Assembly (NCBI GenBank): GCA_020025345.1
Contig: JAHHSH010000079.1
Location: forward strand, 1 to 6,767
Source of the DNA: Oscillospiraceae bacterium
GTDB taxonomy: Bacteria > Bacillota > Clostridia > Oscillospirales > Oscillospiraceae
Length of the DNA stretch: 6,767 bases
Direction: 5' to 3'
Notes under the pieces: generated by a model
The model's database searches: none
What the model saw: only the letters and a program-made list of their open reading frames with translations
Told to the model about the DNA's origin: nothing
Translations under genes and position numbers: made by a program
In this document: piece by piece, positions 1 through 6,467 of the stretch
How the letters are laid out: the number at the start of each line of letters is the position of its first letter
Position numbering within the stretch: position 1 is the first letter of the stretch

Positions 1-2192
1 GCGGTGGTGACATAGGCGGCATAGTCGGGAGAGAAGGTCTCGTCGAAGTAAATGGCGGTGAGGTCCATGTCCTCCAGACCCTGCCAAGCGCTGTTGGAAC
101 CCTCCTTTTCAGAGACCGTGGGGATGTCCTCTGCGGTCAGAGCACCGCCCAGAGGAATAGTGCGCACGTCAGAGGTGCCGTCCTCATAGAGGAAGGTGAG
201 CTGGGAGGTGCGGAACGACTCCGGCAGATCCTCCAATGCAAGGAAATCTGCCAACGCCAGCGGCTCTGCGCTGCCTGCATAGCTGATCCCATCTGTAGCA
301 CCGAGGTCGGCACCTACCGGCAGGTAGTAGTTTCCGCTTACAGAAGTTTCCTGTCCGGCACTGTTGTCAGCGGTGGTGCCCAGTACAGCACCCAGCTTTT
401 CCGTCCCCTTTGTGATCGCCGCAATGCTGCGACAATCGGTGACGGTGGCACCGGAGCCTGCGATACCACCCACGGAGACGTCGCCGCTCAAGCGGCACTT
501 GGCACTGCAGCGGCGTATGTAGGCACTGCTGGAACCGGCGATGCCGCCGATGCTGTCGGCACCCTCACCCAAGAGAGATGCGTTGCTGTGGCAATCGGCC
601 ACAAGACCCAGCGTCATAAGACCGACAATGCCGCCGCCGCAGCGCTTTTTTACACTGACATCGGCCTTGTTTTCGCAATCACGCACCACGGCGCGGAGTT
701 CACCGCTAAAGTTGAGGGAGCGATTGCCGATACGCTGCAGATCGTCCTCCGGGTCTAAATCGTTCTCCCAAGCCATAGCGCCCACAATGCCGCCGGCGTT
801 GAGATCACCGCTGACACTGCCGTAGTTGGTGCAGCCTGCGGTTTTGCCGCTGTGATCGTCTGCCGTGTCATCGTCGGAGACATCAGTGATATTGACGCCC
901 ATGTTGGAAGAGCTGCTGCCCAGCGTATTGCCGATGGCGTTGAGCTGGTTTGTGATGGCACGGAGATCGTCGGTCATGGTGTCGGTGGCCTCCTGCTTGG
1001 AGTTGACGATATCGTGCATGGTATTTCCCATGGCTGTCATGCTGCTGTTGAGGGTGTTTTGCGCTGCCTGCACGCTATCGGAGTCGGGGAGCTTGGGATC
1101 ATCGGGGTCGGGGAGAAGGCCGTTTACTGCGTCCTTAGCCACCTCGGCTTGAGATTGAAGAGCGGAAATATGGCTGTTGAGCTGGGTGGCGTTAGCGTGG
1201 GCATTGGCTCCGGCTTGATCGGCAAGAGCGGCCGTATCGGATAGTTGCTGCTGCAGGATCTGCAGCGTGTCGGCACTGTATTCAATGCGGGAGATGGGCT
1301 CCATCTGGCCGACGATACCGCCGACCTCCTTGCGCCCGCAGATGGTGCCGTAGTTGGTGGAATCTGCGATATAGCCCATCTGGCTGCCGGCAATGCCGCC
1401 GATATTGTAACCCATGTGACGATAACCCACGTCGGCACGGTTTTCGCAGGTGCGAATGACGCCGGTGCTGCCGCCGCAGATACCACCCACATCGGTGACA
1501 GCGTTCACAGATTCGCTGTTGCGCAGCGTGTCAATGGTCATCTCCGCAAGGTCGATGTTGTTCTGGCTGGCGGTGACATTAATCTGGGCGCTGTTGGTGC
1601 AGCTGCGAACAGTGCCGTAGTTCTGCCCGACAATGCCGCCGACATAGTGACTGCCTTGCATAGAGCCGGATGCCTGACACTGTTCTACGATACCGCTGAC
1701 TTGATTGGTGCCCACCAGACCGCCCACGCGGTTGGTGCCGGCAACGTCGCCATCAAAGCTGCATCCGGTGATCGTACCGGCATTGCTGCCGGCCAGTGCA
1801 CCGATATCCTCCTGGCTGCCCTGGGGAAGAACATGGCCTTGGAGGTGGAGATCCTGCACCTTAGCTGTATCGGTAAGGTAGCGGAACAATCCCAGAGCAG
1901 AGCCGGAAGAGGTGATATTGACGCCGCTGATGGTGTGACCGTTACCCTCAAAGGTGCCGGCAAAGATGGGGACGCCGCTGAAATCAGCATCGCCCAGATC
2001 CACGTCCGACTCCAGACGGACGGTGAGGTTCCGGGAGAAGCTATCTAAACGGCAGCGCTCAGCGAAGGAGAGAAACTCCTCCTTGGAGGTAATGGAGAGA
2101 CTATCCTCGGCCTGCGCCGGGAGGGGGAGGAGAGGGAGAACCAGCAGAAGAGCCAGCAGAATGGAAAGTGCCTTTTTCGTGATCTTACGCAT
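1..2192 (-). CDS. Secreted GLUG-repeat surface protein (3' end beyond window)
   Basis: The frame is open for 730 codons to the left edge, so the C-terminus is missing. Residues 1-28 are a signal peptide: basic MRKITKK, a Leu-rich core, and an AQA cleavage site before ED. Residues about 79-95 carry the FxGTFEGNGHTISG lead typical of GLUG proteins. GLUG-type GG[ILV]xG motifs form two blocks, about 131-300 and 451-605. An Ala/Gln/Asn-rich helical stretch (about 306-425) lies between them. Residues 655-725 resemble the linkers that follow such repeats. The start is the ATG at 2192, which sits 9 nt after GGAAGGAG; the in-frame ATG at 2201 abuts that site. The start overlaps the end of the upstream MMPL gene by 8 nt, so the two are probably co-translated. 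The function is unknown. Extracellular location follows from the signal peptide; wall or membrane attachment, if any, would lie outside the window. Confidence 0.88.
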   Translation of the reverse strand, partial: MRKITKKALSILLALLLVLPLLPLPAQAEDSLSITSKEEFLSFAERCRLDSFSRNLTVRLESDVDLGDADFSGVPIFAGTFEGNGHTISGVNITSSGSALGLFRYLTDTAKVQDLHLQGHVLPQGSQEDIGALAGSNAGTITGCSFDGDVAGTNRVGGLVGTNQVSGIVEQCQASGSMQGSHYVGGIVGQNYGTVRSCTNSAQINVTASQNNIDLAEMTIDTLRNSESVNAVTDVGGICGGSTGVIRTCENRADVGYRHMGYNIGGIAGSQMGYIADSTNYGTICGRKEVGGIVGQMEPISRIEYSADTLQILQQQLSDTAALADQAGANAHANATQLNSHISALQSQAEVAKDAVNGLLPDPDDPKLPDSDSVQAAQNTLNSSMTAMGNTMHDIVNSKQEATDTMTDDLRAITNQLNAIGNTLGSSSSNMGVNITDVSDDDTADDHSGKTAGCTNYGSVSGDLNAGGIVGAMAWENDLDPEDDLQRIGNRSLNFSGELRAVVRDCENKADVSVKKRCGGGIVGLMTLGLVADCHSNASLLGEGADSIGGIAGSSSAYIRRCSAKCRLSGDVSVGGIAGSGATVTDCRSIAAITKGTEKLGAVLGTTADNSAGQETSVSGNYYLPVGADLGATDGISYAGSAEPLALADFLALEDLPESFRTSQLTFLYEDGTSDVRTIPLGGALTAEDIPTVSEKEGSNSAWQGLEDMDLTAIYFDETFSPDYAAYVTT
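378..842 (-). repeat. GLUG repeat block 2
   Basis: This part encodes residues about 451-605. GG[ILV]xG motifs lie at 467-471, 520-524, 549-553 and 575-579, with a degenerate GAVLG at 601-605. A short acidic insert (DLDPEDD) follows the first motif. Cysteines at 454, 506, 534, 562 and 587 fall at the same place in successive repeats. Confidence 0.75.
918..1277 (-). other. Helical/coiled-coil insert between the GLUG blocks
   Basis: Residues about 306-425 lack GLUG motifs. They are rich in Ala, Gln, Asn, Ser and Leu, with a heptad-like rhythm (QLNSHISALQSQ, then QAAQNTLNSSM and TNQLNAIGNTL). A Pro/Asp linker near residues 356-372 (LLPDPDDPKLPD) breaks them into two helical arms. The insert could be a stalk or an oligomerisation hairpin. 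I judged the coiled coil by eye. Confidence 0.5.
1293..1802 (-). repeat. GLUG repeat block 1
   Basis: This part encodes residues about 131-300 of the secreted protein. Clear GG[ILV]xG motifs lie at residues 157-161, 185-189, 236-240, 265-269 and 291-295, with a degenerate GALAG at 131-135. Between motifs the chain usually reads G-x-[IV]-x-x-C-x-N/S, as in SCTNS and TCENRAD. The pattern matches the GLUG motif family and suggests stacked beta coils. The fold is inferred. Confidence 0.8.
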
Positions 2193-4680
2193 GGTCTTCA
2201 TCTCCTTCCGATCCTTCTGATTCTTCCGTTCCTTCTGTTAGTTTCTTAGGTGGGTCTTGCACCACGATTTCTCCTGATTTTCCTGTTGTGATCGAGGCCT
2301 TGAAATCGCCGTGGAAGAGGCCGTCAAAGTCGGCATCCACAATACCGGACACATAGCCGCGGACATGGCCCTTGAGCTTAACGGTGCCGCTGCCGGTCTG
2401 GATCTTACGGTCGATGCCCTTGAGCTTAAACTTGGTGCGCTCGATGATGGAATCACCCAGCACCAGCACGGCAGGCAGAACACCCAGCACCAGCACAATG
2501 GAGATGATGGTGCCGCGGCCCAGACAGGTACCCATAATGGAGATGACGGGCTGTGCGGACAGGTTTCCGATCAGAAGTCCGGCGGAGGCCATGATGGTGC
2601 CGGAGGTAAAGACCGTGGGGAAGGAGGCGTTAAGTGCCTGTACAATGGCCTCCTTGTGGGGCATCTGCGACTTCAGCTCTTGATAGTGGCTGGAAATCAC
2701 GATGGCGTAGTCGATATTGGCGCCCATCTGAATGGCGTTAACAATGAGGTAACCCAGGAAGTAGAGGGGCTGGCCGGTCAGTGTGGGAACGGAGAAGTTG
2801 ACCCAGATACTGCCCTGAATCACCACAATCAGCAGAACGGGAAGTCCCACGGATTGGAAGGTGAAGAGAAGCACCAAGATGACGAACAGGGCGGAGAGCA
2901 AGCTGATGAGCAGGTTATCTCTTGCGAAGGAGTCCGCCAGATCGCGGGCACTGGTGGAGTTGCCCACAACATAGTAGTCGCCGGTGTAGTACTGACCCAG
3001 AATCGTGTGCAGCTCTTCAAGAAAATCGAAGGTTTCCGGGCTTTCCTCCGGCAAATTAAGGTAGACTACCATGCGGCTGAAACGGTCGTTTTGCAGCTGC
3101 AGCTGGGCGTTGTCCAGCTTGGCAAAAAGCTCGTCCAGCGTCTCCTGCATATCGCCGCTGAAGGTGATGTTGCGGGATTCCATCTGGTCACGGAGGAAGA
3201 GGAACATATCATAGAGGGGGACGTCGTAATCCGAAAGACCACTGAGGAGTTCCCCGTATTGGTCGTGATCCAGTGCGTAAGCGCCATAGAGTGCCTGCGC
3301 CACCTCATAATCAAGTCCGATCAGCTCTGAGAACTGTCGCGGGCGCAAGGCATCTGTCAGATGGTAGTCGTCCACCTCCATGCCGGCCAGGGACAAAGTG
3401 CCCTTGACCTCGGGGCGATCCTCTAACTGCTGGATAATGGCCTTTTCTGCCGGATAGTTGCCGCTGGGTACCACCAGAGCTACCATGTTGGAGCTGCCGA
3501 AAGTTTCCTTGATGCTGCGTACATCCATCTGTGCCTGCGACATTTTGGCGGTTTCTACCTCGGTGTAGCTGTAGCAGTAGGGGCAGTATTGGGAGAGTAC
3601 TCCGGCGGCTACCAGAACGACAGCGAAGATGGCGGGCATAATGCGCCGAGAGGCCACAGCGAACTTGCCCAGCGGGGTAATGTTGGGCAGCAGTTTTTTG
3701 TGCCGAGTACGGTCGATCCATGGGCTGAAGAGAACCAACAGTCCCGGCATCAGGGTAAAGACAGACAGCAGGCTCAACAGCACGGCCTTAATGAGAACGA
3801 TGGACATATCCAGGCCGATGGCAAAGTGCATGAAAGAGAGGGCAATCAAGCCGCTGATGGTGGTGAGAGAGGAGGCGCTGATCTCCGGGATAGCCTTGGA
3901 AAGGGCGGTGATGCAGGCTTCCCGGGCATCCTGTGTCTCGTGTTCATCGGAGAAACGGTGGCACAGGATAATGGCGTAGTCGATAGCTAATGCCAGCTGC
4001 AGCACAACTGCAATAGAGTCGGAGATGAAGCTGATCTTCCCGCACAGGAAGTTGGTGCCCTTATTGAGGGCGGCAGCCATACCGAAGGTGATCAACAGTA
4101 CCGGCACCTCGGCATAGGCACGAGAAGTCAGCGTCAGTACGGCGATGATGATGACCACGGCGATAATGAGGATGGTGGTCATCTCGCGGTTCAGATCAGC
4201 GATAAGATCGGTGCCGATTTCTGAGTCAACCGCCAGATCGTACCCGCTGAGCTTGTCGCGGATAGTGCTCATGGCCTGTAAGGTGACCTCATCCTCCGGC
4301 ACACCGGTAAAGCTGACGTCGAAGAGTGCGGCGGCGTTGCGGTAGTGATCCTCGGAGTCGTCGAACTCTACGCTGTCCACGCCCTCAATCTCCTCCAGCA
4401 CAGTGCAGAGATCCTCTGCCTCGTGGTAGGTGACGTTGGAGACCATCAGCCGGGCTTTGGCCAGCGTGGTGAAGTTTTCATCCATGACCACAAGGCCCTG
4501 CCGCGTCTCTGTTTCGGCGGGCAGGTAGGTGGTCACATCCCGTTCAACCTCCACCCATTTGGTGGAAAAAATACAAAAGACCAGCGCAAAGGCGTAGAGA
4601 AGGAAGAAAAGATATCGCTTATCTACGATTACGGTGGCCAGCTTGCGGATGAAATTATTGTTTTTTTGCTTGGCGCTCAT
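2185..4680 (-). CDS. MMPL/RND-superfamily membrane transporter
   Basis: This 831-residue protein has the two-fold RND plan. TM1 is at about 24-38, followed by an external loop (39-165), a TM cluster (168-319) and TM7 (347-365). A larger external loop (366-587) precedes the second TM cluster (588-740). Each half has the conserved Asp-Tyr of MMPL proteins in its fourth helix: D234-Y235 in AIDYAI and D657-Y658 in NIDYAI. These residues carry proton coupling in studied family members. Length and layout fit Firmicutes MMPL exporters such as the YdfJ group; the substrate cannot be told from sequence. The C-terminus adds a tetrapeptide-repeat stretch (768-795) and an acidic Glu/Gly tail. The ATG at 4680 has AAGGGGG five bases upstream. 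It is first in the transcript, ahead of the GLUG gene, and divergent from tetR, whose product probably represses it. Confidence 0.93.
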   Translation of the reverse strand: MSAKQKNNNFIRKLATVIVDKRYLFFLLYAFALVFCIFSTKWVEVERDVTTYLPAETETRQGLVVMDENFTTLAKARLMVSNVTYHEAEDLCTVLEEIEGVDSVEFDDSEDHYRNAAALFDVSFTGVPEDEVTLQAMSTIRDKLSGYDLAVDSEIGTDLIADLNREMTTILIIAVVIIIAVLTLTSRAYAEVPVLLITFGMAAALNKGTNFLCGKISFISDSIAVVLQLALAIDYAIILCHRFSDEHETQDAREACITALSKAIPEISASSLTTISGLIALSFMHFAIGLDMSIVLIKAVLLSLLSVFTLMPGLLVLFSPWIDRTRHKKLLPNITPLGKFAVASRRIMPAIFAVVLVAAGVLSQYCPYCYSYTEVETAKMSQAQMDVRSIKETFGSSNMVALVVPSGNYPAEKAIIQQLEDRPEVKGTLSLAGMEVDDYHLTDALRPRQFSELIGLDYEVAQALYGAYALDHDQYGELLSGLSDYDVPLYDMFLFLRDQMESRNITFSGDMQETLDELFAKLDNAQLQLQNDRFSRMVVYLNLPEESPETFDFLEELHTILGQYYTGDYYVVGNSTSARDLADSFARDNLLISLLSALFVILVLLFTFQSVGLPVLLIVVIQGSIWVNFSVPTLTGQPLYFLGYLIVNAIQMGANIDYAIVISSHYQELKSQMPHKEAIVQALNASFPTVFTSGTIMASAGLLIGNLSAQPVISIMGTCLGRGTIISIVLVLGVLPAVLVLGDSIIERTKFKLKGIDRKIQTGSGTVKLKGHVRGYVSGIVDADFDGLFHGDFKASITTGKSGEIVVQDPPKKLTEGTEESEGSEGDEDHA
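2202..2209 (-). promoter_or_regulatory. Ribosome binding site that sets the GLUG gene start
   Basis: GGAAGGAG lies inside the last codons of the MMPL gene. Its 3' end is 9 nt from the ATG at 2192 but directly touches the ATG at 2201, so 2192 is the better start. The site is read by ribosomes finishing the upstream gene, which favours coupling. Confidence 0.7.
2296..2379 (-). repeat. Seven tetrapeptide repeats in the MMPL C-terminal tail
   Basis: Residues 768-795 read as seven consecutive units of x-[LVF]-x-[GA]: KLKG, HVRG, YVSG, IVDA, DFDG, LFHG, DFKA. They follow the last membrane helix, so they should lie in the cytoplasm. The regular hydrophobic/glycine alternation suggests an extended beta ribbon or small beta-helix. 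Its role is unknown. Confidence 0.65.
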
Positions 4681-4685
4681 ACGAA

Positions 4686-4692
4686 CCCCCTT
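4686..4692 (-). promoter_or_regulatory. Ribosome binding site of the MMPL gene
   Basis: AAGGGGG ends five bases before the ATG at 4680. It is close to the AAGGAGG consensus and supports this start. Confidence 0.65.
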
Positions 4693-4719
4693 GTTCCAAA
4701 ATTGTTCACAAATTCAAAA

Positions 4720-4735
4720 TTAGACACTTGTCTAA
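4720..4735. promoter_or_regulatory. Likely TetR operator palindrome
   Basis: TTAGACA-CT-TGTCTAA is a perfect 7-2-7 inverted repeat between the divergent tetR and MMPL genes. It overlaps the candidate -35 of the tetR promoter (TTGTCT, 4728-4733). It also lies about 8-23 bases after the predicted start of the MMPL transcript. A bound dimer could therefore block both directions. The size and position fit TetR-family operators; binding is inferred. Confidence 0.7.
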
Positions 4736-4756
4736 ATATTACGATTGTATTATAAT
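4728..4756 (+). promoter_or_regulatory. tetR promoter
   Basis: The -35 TTGTCT (4728-4733) and a perfect -10 TATAAT (4751-4756) are 17 bp apart. The predicted transcript starts near 4763, giving a leader of about 94 nt. The operator palindrome covers the -35, which suggests autorepression. A weaker alternative pair is TTGTAC/TATACT at 4806-4833, but it would start transcription almost on the ribosome binding site. Confidence 0.6.
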
Positions 4757-4777
4757 CAGCATATGAAGGTAAAGCAA
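4749..4777 (-). promoter_or_regulatory. Promoter of the mmpL-GLUG transcript
   Basis: On the minus strand, TTGCTT (4777-4772) and TATAAT (4754-4749) are 17 bp apart. The -10 shares the palindrome ATTATAAT (4749-4756) with the tetR promoter. Transcription would start near 4742 and read through the operator before the MMPL start, leaving a leader of about 62 nt. The -35 is weak (3 of 6), the -10 perfect. Confidence 0.5.
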
Positions 4778-4792
4778 GCAACAAACACAGCG

Positions 4793-4829
4793 TATTTTGC
4801 TGATTTTGTACATATTTTGCGATTTTGTA
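4793..4829 (+). repeat. Tandem direct repeat in the tetR leader
   Basis: TATTTTGC-T-GATTTTGTA (4793-4810) is followed after CA by TATTTTGC-GATTTTGTA (4813-4829), one base shorter. A degenerate third copy, TACTTTTGCTGGAT, runs into the ribosome binding site at 4830-4843. It lies after the predicted transcript start and before the start codon, so it is leader sequence. No function can be assigned. Confidence 0.6.
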
Positions 4830-4843
4830 TACTTTTGCTGGAT

Positions 4844-4849
4844 GGAGGT
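4844..4849 (+). promoter_or_regulatory. Ribosome binding site that sets the tetR start
   Basis: GGAGGT lies 7-8 bases before the ATG at 4857. The in-frame upstream starts, ATG at 4842 and TTG at 4797, have no such site, so 4857 is chosen. Confidence 0.7.
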
Positions 4850-4856
4850 GGCGGCA

Positions 4857-5435
4857 ATGGCCAAGGCGGAGTACCGCAGTGCAATTCGCTCCAGAAAATT
4901 GATCCAAGGAGCGCTGGCAGATTTGCTGCAGGAAAAGCCGCTGGATAAGATCACGGTGACGGATGTGGTGCGGCGGGCGGAAATCAATCGCGGCACCTTT
5001 TATGCACACTATTCGGACATTCCGGACGTGATTCACCATGTCATCGAGGATACTTTCTCGCACCTGCGGGAGGAAGTTTTTGAAGTGCCGTGTCAGCTCT
5101 CGGAAATCCCGCATACGCTGCTACAGCGTATCCAGGGGATTCTGGAGAGCGATTTTGACTTTTGTCAGAAGGTAATGACCTCCAGTGCGTCTACCATGAT
5201 GGAGGAGCAGCTGGTCAAGCTGGTATTGGACTACCTGTTTCAGCATGAGGGTAAGTTTGGTTTTGGCGACAGTGAGCGATATGCGTTGACCATTCGTTTT
5301 TGTGCCGGAGGACTTACGAATCTCTACCGGGATTGGTTTTATGGGAAGATCCCGCTCTCACTGGAGGAATTGACACAGCGGGCAGAGCTGCTGCTGACCC
5401 AAGCCATTTGGGGTGTGAAGGAAGCAGCACAGTAA
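4857..5435 (+). CDS. TetR-family transcriptional repressor
   Basis: This 192-residue protein has the usual TetR size. Its N-terminal helix-turn-helix spans residues about 32-51 (ITVTDVVRRAEINRGTFYAH), with the GTFYxHY signature of the recognition helix. The remaining helical part (about 55-190) would bind ligand and form the dimer; the stretch near 150-163 (AGGLTNLYRDWFYG) resembles other Clostridia TetR regulators. The ligand is unknown. It is divergent from the MMPL gene, and the palindrome between them is the obvious operator, so it probably represses both itself and mmpL-GLUG. Extending upstream to the TTG at 4797 would add a hydrophobic, Cys-containing stretch (starting LILYIFCDF) unlike a TetR N-terminus, which also supports the chosen start. 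A strong terminator follows the stop. Confidence 0.93.
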   Translation: MAKAEYRSAIRSRKLIQGALADLLQEKPLDKITVTDVVRRAEINRGTFYAHYSDIPDVIHHVIEDTFSHLREEVFEVPCQLSEIPHTLLQRIQGILESDFDFCQKVMTSSASTMMEEQLVKLVLDYLFQHEGKFGFGDSERYALTIRFCAGGLTNLYRDWFYGKIPLSLEELTQRAELLLTQAIWGVKEAAQ

Positions 5436-5446
5436 GATATAGAAAG

Positions 5447-5478
5447 GGACGGAGCATCTTGGATGTTCCGTCCTTTTT
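5447..5478. terminator. Rho-independent terminator between tetR and mogA, probably bidirectional
   Basis: GGACGGAGCATC (5447-5458) pairs with GATGTTCCGTCC (5462-5473) over 12 bp, with one G-U pair and a three-base TTG loop. TTTTT follows at 5474-5478, so it ends tetR transcripts well. On the minus strand the same stem is followed by a weaker CTTTCT tract and could also end the convergent moa transcript. The intergenic gap is only 52 bases and holds no second hairpin. Confidence 0.88.
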
Positions 5479-5487
5479 CGTATGTGG

Positions 5488-5982
5488 TCAGCCGCCGCAG
5501 TTGGCAGAGCCTTCCGAGAGCAGTATTTCCAGCCCGTGAGCGATGGGGTCTATCACCGCCAGCAGGTTCTCCTGTGCGGCCTTCTGGCTGCCGGGCAGGT
5601 TTACGATCAAACTGCGGCCTCGAATCCCGGCAGCGCTGCGGGAGAGACAGCCGCGGGGCGTAATGCGCATACTCTCAGCGCGCATGGCCTCGGGAATGCC
5701 GGGGGTGAGCCGCTCCACCACGGCAAGGGTGGCCTCCGGCGTAATGTCCCGGGGAGAAAAGCCGGTGCCGCCGGTGGTGAGCACCAATGCGGCGTGAAGT
5801 GTGTCGCAGCAGTGCAGCAACTCCTTTTGGATCATCTTTGTGTCATCCGGCACCATGGCAGTGTAGAGAATCTGATGGCCGCGCTCTTCCAAAAGGCGGC
5901 ACAAAGCCGGGCCGCTGGTATCCTGCCGCAGACCTTGATAGCCCTTGTCGCTGACGGTGATAACGGCTGCTGTGTAACTCAT
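5488..5982 (-). CDS. mogA: MogA/MoaB-family molybdopterin adenylyltransferase
   Basis: MogA enzymes activate molybdopterin by adenylation with MgATP, before MoeA inserts molybdate. They act in the cytoplasm. The 164-residue protein shows the family marks in order: SDKG near residue 11, VPDD (44-47), TTGGTG (69-74) followed by RDITPEAT (78-85), PGIPEAMR (94-101) and NLPGS (128-132). The aspartates in VPDD and RDITPE appear to match the catalytic pair of E. coli MogA (D49 and D82). MoaB paralogues are close, so the symbol is the less certain part. The ATG at 5982 has AAGGGAGG 8 bases upstream, inside the end of moaC, and only 3 bases separate the two genes. It is last in the moaA-moaC-mogA operon and faces tetR. 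Confidence 0.9.
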   Translation of the reverse strand: MSYTAAVITVSDKGYQGLRQDTSGPALCRLLEERGHQILYTAMVPDDTKMIQKELLHCCDTLHAALVLTTGGTGFSPRDITPEATLAVVERLTPGIPEAMRAESMRITPRGCLSRSAAGIRGRSLIVNLPGSQKAAQENLLAVIDPIAHGLEILLSEGSANCGG

Positions 5983-5985
5983 AGC

Positions 5986-6465
5986 TCAATCCTCCCTTCG
6001 ATAGTCGCCGTGAACGCCGCCTGTTTTGGAGAGCAGGCGAATGTCCGCAATGACCATGTCCCGCTGTACGGCCTTACACATATCATATACAGTCAGTGCA
6101 GCAGTGGAAACGGCGGTCAGTGCCTCCATTTCCACGCCGGTTTTGCCGCTGCAGGTGACGGTGGCCTGAATCTCTACGCTGCACCGTTCCTCGTCAAGGA
6201 AAAGGGATACCTGTACGCCGTCGGTCAGTACGGGGTGGCACATGGGAATCAGATCCGGAGTTCGCTTGGCACCCATGATACCGGCGATCTGCGCCACGGT
6301 GAGAACATCCCCCTTTTTCACGCCGCCGGAGGCGATGAGAGAAAAGGTGTCGCGGCTGACCAATACGCGGCCGGCGGCCACAGCCGTGCGCTGGGAAAGC
6401 GGCTTAGCGCCTACATCCACCATCTTTGCACGGCCTGCGTCATCAAAATGGGTAAAATCTTCCAT
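5986..6465 (-). CDS. moaC: Cyclic pyranopterin monophosphate synthase MoaC
   Basis: MoaC turns the MoaA product (3',8-cyclo-7,8-dihydro-GTP) into cPMP, the first stable intermediate of molybdenum cofactor synthesis. The 159-residue protein matches the family throughout. With the start at 6465 its residues fall on E. coli numbering: K51 in KKGDVL, H77 in MCHP, E112 and E114 in GVEMEAL, D128 and K131 in YDMCKA. All proposed active-site residues are therefore present. The start is the ATG at 6465, six bases after GGAGG. The in-frame ATG at 6471 touches that site, and a TTG further up (6537) lies deep inside moaA. The moaA stop ends two bases before the start, so translation is likely coupled. 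The C-terminal KTGGVHGDYRRED is usual for the family. Confidence 0.96.
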   Translation of the reverse strand: MEDFTHFDDAGRAKMVDVGAKPLSQRTAVAAGRVLVSRDTFSLIASGGVKKGDVLTVAQIAGIMGAKRTPDLIPMCHPVLTDGVQVSLFLDEERCSVEIQATVTCSGKTGVEMEALTAVSTAALTVYDMCKAVQRDMVIADIRLLSKTGGVHGDYRRED

Positions 6466-6467
6466 GG

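Noticed and set aside
378..1802. Repeated GGCGGCATTG-like DNA as a CRISPR or intergenic repeat array
   Set aside because: The repeats stay in frame, vary in sequence and encode the GLUG motif.
1245..2048. 267-residue open frame on the plus strand opposite the GLUG gene
   Set aside because: It is antisense to a signal-peptide protein with clear GLUG repeats. Its repeated Ala/Gly/Asp composition mirrors the GLUG codons, and no convincing start site or family motif is seen.
2311..3330. 339-residue open frame on the plus strand opposite the MMPL gene
   Set aside because: It is antisense to the well-supported transporter. The His/Gln/Gly-rich product has no recognisable domain and fits a codon-bias shadow.
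4702..4711. Short palindrome TTGT-TC-ACAA in the MMPL leader as a second operator
   Set aside because: It has only four-base arms in AT-rich DNA and no match to the TTAGACA half-site.
4797..4856. Upstream TTG start for tetR adding 20 residues
   Set aside because: The extension is hydrophobic, unlike TetR N-termini, and has no ribosome binding site. GGAGGT points to the ATG at 4857.
4677..5114. 145-residue minus-strand frame running from tetR through the promoter region
   Set aside because: It crosses the AT-rich promoters and is antisense to the helix-turn-helix of tetR. It has no family signature.
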